A stretch of 10,924 bases of DNA from Streptomyces katrae (GCF_000966975.1 NZ_JZWV01000304.1:5595-16518), one strand, 5' to 3'; numbered from the stretch's first letter, positions 1-7,515 are shown. Notes: generated from the letters alone by a model not told the origin. Made by a program: numbers and translations.

Positions 1-990
1 GGGCCGCCTCGCCGGCGGCCGCGTCCACCAGCTCGCACAGGTCGGTCGGGGCGAAGGACGAGACCTCCACCAGGTCGCCGAGCGCCAGCATCCGCAGGGC
101 GGCGAGCAGTTCGAGCAGCCGGGCGTGGTCGCTGCGCAGGTCCCGCACCACCTCGGCCCGTTCACCGGGGGAGAGGTCGGGGTGGGCGGCCAGCACGTCG
201 AGGTCCGTCTGCATGCTCATCAGCGGTGTGCGCAGCTCGTGGGAGGCGGCGGACGAGAAGGAGCGGGCGGTCTCCAGCGCCTGCGCGGTCCGCGCCGCCT
301 GCTCGTCGTAGCGGGTCAGGAGCTGGCCGATGGCCGCGGACAGCTCGTCGACCTCGGCGATCTTCACGGGCGTCCCGGCGAAGGCCGCCGCCCCCGCGGC
401 CGGGTCCAGCGCGGCGGCCCGCCGGCTCAGGTTCCGGACGGAGGCGGTCGCCCGCCCCGCCAGTCCGTACGCGAGGAGCCCGGACACGGGGGCGGCCAGC
501 AGGGCCACGAGCAGCACCCGCCGCCGGACGGCGGCGACCTGCGGATCCGTGCTGGAAGCGGGTGAGTAGATCCACAGGTTCCCCGGCGCGGCGCCGGTCA
601 CCGGCAGGCTGAGGACCCGCCAGGCGTGCCCCTTGGCGCGGACCGTGACGGGGCCGTCCGGGGTCCGGTCCGGCAGCCGCACCGCCGCGTCGGGCTGCGG
701 GCCGCCCTCCAGAACGGTCGTGCCGTCCGCACCGCGCACCCGGATCCCCGTGTCGAGGGCGTCGCCGAGCACCTTGCGGTGCTGGTTCTGCTCCGCCTTC
801 GGCCGGCCGCTCCGCTCGGCGGCCAGCAGGGCCCGGGCGTCGGGCAGCACGGCAGCGGCCCGGTCCCGCAGGCGCGCGTCCTGCTGCTGGCGCAGGTCGC
901 GGCTGACGAGCCCGAGCACCAGCAGACCCGCGGCCAGCACCAGCAGCGGCATGACCACCGTGACCGAGAGCGCGATCCGGGTGGCGAGCT

Positions 991-994
<4 letters not shown>
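1..994 (-). CDS. Sensor histidine kinase, C-terminus cut off by window edge
   Basis: Membrane sensor kinase of a two-component system; by family it autophosphorylates on His and passes phosphate to the response regulator encoded just upstream. I start it at GTG 994 because that GTG overlaps the regulator's TGA in the four bases GTGA. The 331 visible codons show a first membrane segment at about residues 9-30, an extracytoplasmic sensor region of about 125 residues with no recognisable fold, a second membrane segment at about 159-180, a HAMP linker at about 181-233, then the HisKA dimerisation helix. The H-box reads SHELRTPL, with the phospho-accepting His at residue 252. The second HisKA helix follows, and the HATPase_c domain lies beyond base 1. 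The signal sensed cannot be told. The kinase assignment is secure; the exact start rests on the overlap with the regulator. Confidence 0.93.
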
Positions 995-1686
<692 letters not shown>

Positions 1687-1780
1687 GCCGCCTCCCGCAC
1701 CCCGCCCCGCTCCGGACCGGCCACGACCCTCTCACAGGAGCCGGCGCCGCCCGGACGCGGGTATGCGGCACAGTGGGTCC

Positions 1781-2167
1781 ATGGTTCACGTACTGGGCAG
1801 CAGGATCCTGCTGAGCCCCACGGATCCCGAGCGTTCCCGCGCCTTCTACGGCGCCACCCTGGGCCTCGCCGTCCACCGCGAGTTCGGGACCGGCCCCGAG
1901 CGCGGCACGGTCTACTTCCTCGGCGGCGGGTTCCTCGAACTGTCGGGCCGCGCCGACGCGCCGCCGGCGCCCGGACTGCGGCTGTGGCTCCAGGTGGAGG
2001 ATGTGGAAGCGGCCCACCGCGAGCTCCTGGAGCGGGGTGCCGAGGTGCTGCGGCCGCCGCGGCAGGAGCCCTGGGGGCTGATCGAGATGTGGATCGCGGA
2101 CCCCGACGGCGTACGCATCGCCGTGGTGGAGGTACCGGCGGACCACCCCCTGCGCTTCCGTCCCTGA
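1781..2167 (+). CDS. VOC-family (glyoxalase/bleomycin-resistance-like) protein
   Basis: Small single-domain protein of 128 residues with the vicinal oxygen chelate pattern: an opening strand-helix unit (SRILLSPTDPERSRAFYGATLGL), middle strands (TVYFLGGGFLELSG), a second helix (VEDVEAAHRELLERGAEV) and the closing WIADPDGVRIAVVEV, which matches the DPDG turn of the family. Members bind metal and act in glyoxalase, dioxygenase or antibiotic-binding roles; the substrate cannot be inferred here. I chose ATG 1781, where the fold begins. An in-frame ATG at 1763 would add six residues. Neither has a clear Shine-Dalgarno; CACAGT at 1769-1774 ends six bases before 1781 and resembles a -10 for a leaderless message, though its first base does not fit. 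The end lies 12 bases from the convergent HTH_42 gene. Confidence 0.85.
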   Translation: MVHVLGSRILLSPTDPERSRAFYGATLGLAVHREFGTGPERGTVYFLGGGFLELSGRADAPPAPGLRLWLQVEDVEAAHRELLERGAEVLRPPRQEPWGLIEMWIADPDGVRIAVVEVPADHPLRFRP

Positions 2168-2183
2168 CCGCCCCGCGGGTCAG
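2164..2183. terminator. Small hairpin shared by two convergent gene ends
   Basis: CTGACC (2164-2169) and GGTCAG (2178-2183) form a perfect six-base inverted repeat around an eight-base loop. The arms contain the TGA stop of the VOC gene (2165-2167) and, on the other strand, the TGA of the HTH_42 gene (2180-2182). There is no T-tract. It is short for a terminator, but the position between convergent genes fits a bidirectional one. Confidence 0.4.
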
Positions 2184-3344
2184 TCCCCGTCCGCGAGGCG
2201 CCGCTCCAGCGGCGTGCGGAAGCCGGGGCGGACGCGCAGGTCGCCGAAGAAGGCGGCCAGCCGCTCCGCCTCGGCTCTCGCGGCCGGTGCGGGCGCCCGG
2301 CAGGAGCCGGGTGACGATCTCGCCGTCCGGGCGCTGGGCCCAGCCGCCGACGATCCGGCCCTCCCACCACACGGTGGGGCCGACGTTGCCGTACCGGTCG
2401 AACAGCTCGGGGACGTGGGCCGGGTCGAGGTACCAGTCGCGGTGCCGCCAGCCCATCGGCGTCGGGTCGAGCGCCGGCAGCAGGGCCGCGCCGGGCCGGG
2501 GGGCCGCCGGGGCCTCGACGTGCTCGGGCAGGGCGTGGCCCGGGCCGCAGGCCAGCTCCACCTCGACGGCGTGCGTCAGGGCGAGGGCCTTGCGGGTGTC
2601 GGTCAGGGTCCAGCCGGTCCACCACCGCAGGTCCTCGGTGGTGACGGGCCCGAAGGCGCCGAGATAGGCGGTGGCCAGTTCGGCCCGGGCCTGCTCGGCG
2701 GGGAGCTCGGCATGCGGTTCGGCGAGCGTCCAGCGGAACTGGGAGGAGGCCCAGCTGCCCAGCGGACGGCCGCGCCGGATCCGGCCCTCGGCGGCCAGCA
2801 CCGACAGGACGCGGCTGGTCAGGCGCGGTCGGGACTCGTACGGCTTCCCCGGCGCCATGACGAGCTGCTCGCGCAGCCGGGGCTCGGCCGCGGAGAGCTG
2901 GGCGGCGGAGGCCTCGCCCCGCCCCGCGAGCAGGGCGAGGACGGCCTCCTCGGTGTCCGCGAGCCAGCGCGCGTCGTGGCCGAGCTGCTCGCCCAGCACC
3001 TTGAGGAGGTTGCGGCGTTCCCGGGCCGCGACGGTACGGGCGGTGGAGGCGTCGACCACGGCGGCCAGGGCGCGCGGCACGACGAACATGGTGCGGCGCA
3101 TGCACAGCATCCGCACCAGGGTGTGGTCGGTGTAGAGGGCCCGCTCCACCTCGGCCACCGACGGGGTGACCAGGCGGGCGGCCAGGCTGAGGTGGACGCT
3201 GGCCGCGTCCGTGGCGTGCAGGGCGACCAGCGCGTCGACGACCTGCTCGGGCGTCTCGGCCCTGGTGCCCGGGGTGAGCCGGTGGCGGGCGGTGAGCAGC
3301 CGGCGGCGGTGCTCGTCGGTGATCTTCGGCCGGGTCGGATTCAT
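2180..3344 (-). pseudogene. Winged-helix AlkZ/YcaQ-like (HTH_42) protein, frameshifted near its C-terminus
   Basis: From ATG 3344 the frame encodes a protein of the HTH_42 family (winged-helix DNA-binding-domain protein, related to the AlkZ/YcaQ crosslink-repair DNA glycosylases). Visible family features are VVDALVALHATDAASVHLS near residues 35-53, LVRMLCMRRTMFVVPR, and the late segment GWRHRDWYLDPAHVPELFDRYG. At about 2285-2300 the frame must shift: GGWAQRPDGEIVTRLL lies in the first frame, while AEAERLAAFFGDLRVRPGF through to the TGA at 2180-2182 lies one base over. Removing one base from the run GGGCGCCCGC there gives a continuous 387-residue product of normal family length. Without correction the frame runs on antisense through the VOC gene. 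There is no Shine-Dalgarno at 3344, but a ten-codon frame ends one base upstream. Either the gene is decaying or a sequencing error is present. The catalytic QxQ position of AlkZ appears to be His43-Ala-Thr45. Confidence 0.8.
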
Positions 3345-3345
3345 G

Positions 3346-3378
3346 TCAGGTGCCGGGTGGCGGGCTCGCGGCCGCCAT
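3346..3378 (-). CDS. Candidate leader peptide MAAASPPPGT, coupled to the HTH_42 gene
   Basis: Ten codons from ATG 3378 to TGA 3348-3346 read MAAASPPPGT. AAGGGA lies six bases before the ATG, a better ribosome site than any at the HTH_42 start. The stop ends one base before the HTH_42 ATG (TGACATG), a spacing suited to translational reinitiation or coupling. Pro-Pro-Pro-Gly is a known kind of EF-P-dependent stalling motif. All this is inferred from sequence; the frame is too short to exclude chance. An alternative is that it is the true gene start, thrown out of frame by another indel. Confidence 0.35.
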   Translation of the reverse strand: MAAASPPPGT

Positions 3379-3390
3379 GGGCCGTCCCTT

Positions 3391-3485
3391 CGGATCGGAG
3401 CGGACAGGACAGGGTGGGGGACACACGCTAGACCCATTTGCGGACATCTCCCGTCCTCAATGGGTCACGAACCGCTCCGGATCCG
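3391..3485. repeat. Nested inverted repeats in the HTH_42/phosphatase divergent interval
   Basis: The inner pair is GACCCATT (3431-3438) and AATGGGTC (3459-3466), perfect over eight bases with a 20-base spacer and unusually AT-rich for this sequence. The outer pair is CGGATCGGAGCGG (3391-3403) and CCGCTCCGGATCCG (3472-3485), complementary apart from one extra base. The outer arms lie 47 bases from the HTH_42 start and 42 bases from the phosphatase GTG, so they sit almost symmetrically. They could be paired operator sites or a DNA/RNA structure. No regulator can be assigned. Confidence 0.5.
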
Positions 3486-3514
3486 TTCAAGGCGCTATGC
3501 CTGTATTGCGTGGA

Positions 3515-3520
3515 TATCCT
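3515..3520 (+). promoter_or_regulatory. -10 element (TATCCT) for a leaderless phosphatase message
   Basis: TATCCT matches the actinomycete -10 pattern TANNNT and ends six bases before GTG 3527, the spacing at which transcription would begin on the start codon itself. No convincing -35 is seen at 16-19 bases. The lack of a Shine-Dalgarno before this GTG fits a leaderless message. Confidence 0.45.
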
Positions 3521-3526
3521 GACAGG

Positions 3527-4623
3527 GTGATCGAGTCCGGACGGCCGCGGCTCCCCCGGCGTTACGGTCGGGGGAGCCTCGTGCGGCTGTCGCCGGTCTT
3601 CCTGACCGTCGTGATCGCCAGCCTGGCCTACGCCACCCCGCCCGAGATGGCCTTCAGCCGGCTCCTGCCCGCGGCGCCGGCCCTGGCCGCCGCGATGTGG
3701 CCGGTGCTCCCCACCGTCCTGCTCGGCACGGTCTGCCTCCTGCTGATGATCGGCCTCAGCTTCGTCTTCCCCGACCTGGGGACCTGGTGGACGGCCGCCG
3801 GGATCATCGCCGTCACGGTGGCCGCGGCCTACGGGAGCCACCTGCGGCTCCAGCGGGAGCGCACCCTCTTCCAGGTGCGGCTCGTGGCCGACGCGGCCCA
3901 GCAGGTGGTGCTGAGTCCGCTGCCCCGCCGCCTGGGCGACGTCGAGATCGAGTCGCTGTACCTCGCGGCCGCGGCGGAGGCCCGGATCGGCGGGGACTTC
4001 TACGAGGTGGTCGACACCCCCTTCGGGGTCAGGCTGCTGATCGGCGACGTCCGGGGCAAGGGCCTGCCCGCCGTCGGAGCGGCCGCGGCGATCGTGAACG
4101 CCTTCCGGGAGTCGGCCTACGACGATGCCGCACTGGTCGACGTCGCACGCAGGCTGGACGCGAGCAGCACCCGTTACAACGCCGCCTTTCCCCCCGACGA
4201 GCCGATGGAGCGGTTCGCCACCGCGCTGCTCGCCGAAATCCCATCGACATCCTCAACTGCGGACACCCGCCGCCACTGCTGCTGACCGGTGACGGAATCC
4301 GGGTCCTCGAACCCGAAACCCCCTCGCCCCTGCTCAGCCTCGCGGAACTGCTCGGCGGCCACTACCACGTGGACACCTTCGCCCTCGGCACCGGCGACCT
4401 GCTGCTCCTCTACACCGACGGGATCGCCGAGACCCGGGCCCGCGACGGGGAGTTCTTCCCGCTGGCCTCCTGGATGCGCGGACAGCCCCCCACCCCGCCC
4501 CGCGAGCTGCTCACGGCCCTGCACCGCGATCTCCTGCGATACAGCAGAGGAGACCTCGACGACGACATCGCCGCCCTCGCCGTACGCCTGCGCGAGCCCC
4601 CGGACGGCAACTGTCCCGGCTGA
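3527..4623 (+). pseudogene. Membrane-anchored SpoIIE-type PP2C phosphatase, frameshifted mid-domain
   Basis: The N-terminal part has hydrophobic segments at about residues 22-38, 46-81 and 87-103, consistent with three or four membrane passes. The PP2C/SpoIIE serine/threonine phosphatase domain follows. Metal-binding motifs GGDFYEV (Asp157) and LIGDVRGKG (Asp174) are in the first frame. After residue 239 (ERFATALLAEIP, about 4243) the frame shifts: in the first frame it stops at 4285, while IDILNCGHPPPLLL, LLLYTDGIAETR and DDDIAALAVRLR, which carry the remaining family motifs, continue in another frame to TGA 4623. The loop between EIP and IDILNCGHP looks short for the family, which suggests a deletion of 3n+1 bases. 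The full product would be about 365 residues. Such proteins commonly dephosphorylate anti-sigma-factor antagonists; no partner is nearby. GTG 3527 is chosen from its -10 spacing; ATG 3497, preceded by AAGG, is an in-frame alternative. Confidence 0.82.
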
Positions 4624-4638
4624 TCCGCCGGACGCCCC

Positions 4639-5505
4639 CTAGCCATCGGTGACGGCTGTCGGCCGCGGGCGCGCCGGGGCGGGCTGCGCGGAGCCCCCGT
4701 CGTCCGCCCCCAGACCGGCGAGCAGGCGCAGCCCGTCCTCGGCGGGGCTGCCGGGGGCCGCGGAGAGCACCAGCAGCTCCATGCCCGACTCGTCGGGCAG
4801 CGCGAAGTTCTCCTGGTGCAGTTCCAGCAGCCCGACCACCGGATGCCGGTACGCCCTGCGCCCGTGCGTACGGGCCCGTACGTCGGCCCGGGCCCACAGG
4901 CGGCGGAACCGCTCGCTGCCCATCGCCAGTTCGCCGATCAGCGAGGCCAGCCGGGGATCGTCCGGGTAGGTGCCGGCGGCCAGGCGCAGGTGCCCGACGA
5001 CGTCGAGGGTGCACGACTCCCACTCCGCGTACAGACCGTGCTCGGCCTCCTCCAGGAAGAGGTTCCGGGCGATGTTCAGCGCCGACAGCGGCCGTCCGAA
5101 CAGGAGCTCCGCCAGCCGGTTCCCGGCGAGCACGTCGAGGCGGTGGTCCATGATCAGCGCGGGTGCGCCGGTCACCAGGCCGAGGACGCGCAGCAGTTCC
5201 GGCCGGACCCGCCCGCCCGGCGTCTTCACGCGCCGGCGGCGCTGCCGGGCGAGCCGGTACAGGTGCCCGCGCTCGGTCCCGTCCAGGCCGAGGACGCGGG
5301 CGAGCGCGTCGAGGACCTGCTCGGAGGGCTGGGTCGCGCGGCCCTGCTCCAGGCGTACGTAGTAGTCGACGCTGACGCCCGACAGGTGCGCGACCTCCTC
5401 ACGGCGCAGCCCCTCGACCCGCCGGCGGCTGTCGACGGGTATCCCGGCGGCCGCCGGGTCGACCCGGGCGCGCCGGGTCCGCAGGAAGCCCGCAAGATCG
5501 TCCAT
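4639..5505 (-). CDS. XRE-family regulator with MmyB-like ligand-binding domain
   Basis: Transcription factor of 288 residues, the usual length for this family. The N-terminal XRE helix-turn-helix (about residues 28-85) has the hallmark GLRREEVAHLSGVSVDYYVRLEQGR, here at residues 32-56, followed by the QPSEQVLDALARVLGLD helix. Residues about 100-265 match the MmyB ligand-binding domain, including ALIMDHRLDVLAGNRLAELLFG and the later HPVVGLLELHQENFALPDESG. The known MmyB structure binds a fatty-acid-like ligand; no ligand can be assigned here. The last 25 residues are low-complexity and rich in Ala and Pro. It diverges from an NQO1-like quinone reductase across 138 bases, a common arrangement in which the regulator controls the enzyme and itself. 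There is no Shine-Dalgarno; a -10-like hexamer sits six bases upstream, so the message may be leaderless. Confidence 0.93.
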   Translation of the reverse strand: MDDLAGFLRTRRARVDPAAAGIPVDSRRRVEGLRREEVAHLSGVSVDYYVRLEQGRATQPSEQVLDALARVLGLDGTERGHLYRLARQRRRRVKTPGGRVRPELLRVLGLVTGAPALIMDHRLDVLAGNRLAELLFGRPLSALNIARNLFLEEAEHGLYAEWESCTLDVVGHLRLAAGTYPDDPRLASLIGELAMGSERFRRLWARADVRARTHGRRAYRHPVVGLLELHQENFALPDESGMELLVLSAAPGSPAEDGLRLLAGLGADDGGSAQPAPARPRPTAVTDG

Positions 5506-5511
5506 GCGCCC

Positions 5512-5517
5512 AGTATC
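5512..5517 (-). promoter_or_regulatory. Probable -10 (GATACT) for the leaderless MmyB-type gene
   Basis: On the minus strand GATACT is followed by six bases (GGGCGC) and then the ATG at 5505. It differs from TANNNT only in its first base. The absence of a Shine-Dalgarno and the spacing equal to that of the phosphatase GTG support a leaderless start. No -35 was recognised. Confidence 0.35.
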
Positions 5518-5611
5518 GCCGCGCCGCCGCCCGTAAGGGTGGCCCTGCCAGTACCAGGAACTCCCGTCCTACGGAAGCGCGGGCCCTGAACGGCGGGCGC
5601 CGGAGCGCCCA

Positions 5612-5631
5612 GGATCGAAGGCATCCGATCC
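5612..5631. promoter_or_regulatory. Dyad GGATCG-N8-CGATCC before the quinone reductase gene
   Basis: A perfect six-base inverted repeat (5612-5617 and 5626-5631) with an eight-base spacer lies immediately before the ribosome-binding site GAAGGAG (5632-5638). It is a candidate operator for the divergent MmyB-type regulator, or an mRNA hairpin affecting translation. Nearby CCTG-N7-CAGG at 5544-5558 is a second, weaker dyad. Confidence 0.4.
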
Positions 5632-5643
5632 GAAGGAGTTGCG

Positions 5644-6423
5644 ATGAAGACGCTCATCGTCCACGCCCACCCCGAGCCGGGGTCCCTCAACGGCGCGCTG
5701 AAGGACCTCGCCGTGTCCACCCTGGAGAACGCCGGCCACGAGGTACGGGTGAGCGACCTGTACGCGATGGGCTGGAAGGCGGTCGTGGACGCCGCGGACT
5801 ACGGGGTCCACGCCTCCAGCCCGCTGAAGCCGGCCCTGGACTCGGGCAGGGCCTTCGAGGCCGGGGCGCTGACCCCCGACGTGCTCGCCGAGCAGGAGAA
5901 GCTGCTCTGGGCCGACACGGTCATCTTCCAGTTCCCGCTGTGGTGGTACTCGATGCCCGCGATCCTCAAGGGCTGGGTGGACCGGGTGTTCACCTACCGC
6001 TTCGCGTACGGCGTCGGCGAGCACAGCGACACCAAGTACGGGGAGCGCTTCGGCGAGGGCACCCTCGCGGGCCGCAGGGCCCTGCTGTCGGTGACCACCG
6101 GCGGCCCGGAGCCGCACTACGCCGCCCGCGGGATCAACGGCCCCATCGAGGACCTGCTCTTTCCCATCCACCACGGGATCCTCTACTACCCGGGCATCGA
6201 GGTGCTGCCGCCGTTCGTCCTGTACGGCACGGACCGGCTGACCGACGAGGACTACCCGGAGATCGCCAAGGCCTGGGAACAGCGCCTGCTCACCCTGGAG
6301 TCGACCGAGCCGATCGCGTTCCGGCCGCAGAACGCCGGCGACTACGAGATCCCCTCCCTGCACCTGAAGGAGGGACTGGAGCCGGCGGGACGCACCGGAT
6401 TCGGGCTGCACGTCCGAGGCTGA
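5644..6423 (+). CDS. NQO1-like NAD(P)H:quinone oxidoreductase (flavodoxin-like fold)
   Basis: Cytosolic flavoenzyme of 259 residues expected to reduce quinones by two electrons using NAD(P)H. It resembles NQO1 along its full length: HAHPEPGSLNGAL at 7-19 (flavin phosphate loop), SDLYAM at 37-42, LTPDVLAEQEKLLWADTVIF at about 76-95, FPLWWYSMPAILKGWVDRVF at 97-116, SVTTGGPEPHYAARGING at 149-166, and a C-terminal FGLHVRG like the NQO1 tail. The length suits the FAD-binding NQO1 type better than the shorter MdaB/KefF forms. By alignment with NQO1 recalled from memory, the active-site Tyr is kept (Tyr159), but the His six residues later is Asn165. The start is clear, with GAAGGAG five bases before ATG. 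It is divergent from the MmyB-type regulator, its likely controller, which suggests a role in a stress or electrophile response (inference). Confidence 0.92.
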   Translation: MKTLIVHAHPEPGSLNGALKDLAVSTLENAGHEVRVSDLYAMGWKAVVDAADYGVHASSPLKPALDSGRAFEAGALTPDVLAEQEKLLWADTVIFQFPLWWYSMPAILKGWVDRVFTYRFAYGVGEHSDTKYGERFGEGTLAGRRALLSVTTGGPEPHYAARGINGPIEDLLFPIHHGILYYPGIEVLPPFVLYGTDRLTDEDYPEIAKAWEQRLLTLESTEPIAFRPQNAGDYEIPSLHLKEGLEPAGRTGFGLHVRG

Positions 6424-6432
6424 ACGGAGGCC

Positions 6433-6468
6433 GCTGCGGGCGGGTTTCAGTACGGCCGCGCCCGCTGC
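6433..6468. terminator. Hairpin between convergent quinone reductase and deacetylase genes
   Basis: GCGGGCG (6436-6442) pairs with CGCCCGC (6459-6465), extended by two more pairs after a T/T mismatch, around a 16-base loop. It begins ten bases after the quinone reductase stop and overlaps the last codons of the deacetylase gene. There is no T-tract, so a terminator role is only inferred from position. Confidence 0.35.
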
Positions 6469-7463
6469 GCGAAGGCCGGCGCGAGCTCGTTCTGCGCGGC
6501 GCGCGGGAAGGCCACGGTGGCGGGGTCCCCGTCCGAGACGTACCGGCTGTGGCCCGCGGCGAGCTTGTCCAGCCAGCGCGAGGAGCCGAACTCGGCGTCC
6601 TCGTCCTTCGGACCCGCCGAGCGGATCCGGGGGATGGCGCCGGGGGTGAAGCCCTTCGCGAACGGCGAGACCGACGGGTTGGCCCCCACGAGGTACACCC
6701 CGTCGTAGTGGTAGCCGGTGCCCCGCACGGCGGTCCCGGCCGGCTCGGGCATGGCGCCGAAGGGCAGGGCGAGCGAGGTGACCCGCGTCCCGGGCGCGGC
6801 CCGCTCGATCGCCTGCTGGCCGGCCGAGATCGCCCGTTCGGCGCCCGCCCGGTCCAGGGAGTGCAGGTTCTCGTGCCGGCCGGTGTGGTTGGCGACCTCG
6901 TACCCGTGGTCCTTGAGCCAGGTCAGTGCCTTGGCGGAGCCCGTGGCCGAGAAGGCGTCCGCGTTGACGAAGAAGGTCGCCACCGGCTTGAACGCGGGGT
7001 GCTTCTTCGCCGTCTCCGCCAGGATGGCGACGGCCGTGTCCGGCGCCGGAGCGCCGTCCGCGCCGAGCCGCACCTGGCTGTTGGTCGAGTCGTCGAAGGT
7101 GAGGACCACCGGGTGCGTGCCGGCCGGGATGTCGATGCGGCCGGTCTGGAAGTCCCGTGCGGTCACCGGCACGTAGTCCTCCCGCGCCAGGCGCTCCAGC
7201 TCGGCACGGAAATCGGCCGGGGTGCGGTCGTAGACACTGGCCGGCTTCTCGGTGAGCTGGTGGTACATCAGCACCGGCACCTGGCCGAGTTCGTTGGCGC
7301 CCACCTCGGCCGGGCTCTTCGGGGCGACGACGGGAGCGGCCGCCGCCCGTGAGGCGGCGGCGGGGGGCTGCCCGCCGGCCGGGGAGGGAGCCGTGGAACA
7401 GCCGGTGGCGAGCAGGGCGGCGGCGCCGGCCAGGGCGCCGAGCGGGACGAGGGGGTGGCGCAT
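6447..7463 (-). CDS. Polysaccharide deacetylase family lipoprotein
   Basis: Exported protein of 338 residues with a type II signal: hydrophobic residues 5-19 and lipobox LATGC with Cys22, then a low-complexity Ala/Pro linker to about residue 55. The NodB-type domain (about 62-275) starts with VPVLMYHQL, as in the PgaB/IcaB group, and has motif 1 TFDDS (Asp124, Asp125; the family usually has TFDDG), motif 2 His193-TGR-His197 for metal binding, and LALPFGA (231-237) at the place of motif 3, where the usual Arg is Leu. Family members remove N-acetyl groups from glycans on the cell surface; the substrate is unknown. The start at ATG 7463 has GGAGAGG upstream. It is divergent from a DUF4015 putative glycoside hydrolase across about 215 bases, which suggests a joint role on one polymer. 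Confidence 0.93.
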   Translation of the reverse strand: MRHPLVPLGALAGAAALLATGCSTAPSPAGGQPPAAASRAAAAPVVAPKSPAEVGANELGQVPVLMYHQLTEKPASVYDRTPADFRAELERLAREDYVPVTARDFQTGRIDIPAGTHPVVLTFDDSTNSQVRLGADGAPAPDTAVAILAETAKKHPAFKPVATFFVNADAFSATGSAKALTWLKDHGYEVANHTGRHENLHSLDRAGAERAISAGQQAIERAAPGTRVTSLALPFGAMPEPAGTAVRGTGYHYDGVYLVGANPSVSPFAKGFTPGAIPRIRSAGPKDEDAEFGSSRWLDKLAAGHSRYVSDGDPATVAFPRAAQNELAPAFAQRARPY

Positions 7464-7515
7464 CGGGAGCCTCTCCGGGGCGAAGGTGTCGCGCCATACC
7501 TACCGGCGAAGGGAG

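Noticed and set aside
2214..3431. Plus-strand open frame of 405 codons
   Set aside because: It mirrors the HTH_42 gene, whose conserved protein is on the minus strand, and its product is Gly/Arg-rich with no domain.
4235..4260. Programmed ribosomal frameshift in the phosphatase
   Set aside because: No slippery heptamer or downstream structure is evident, and the junction loop looks shortened, so an indel is the simpler explanation.
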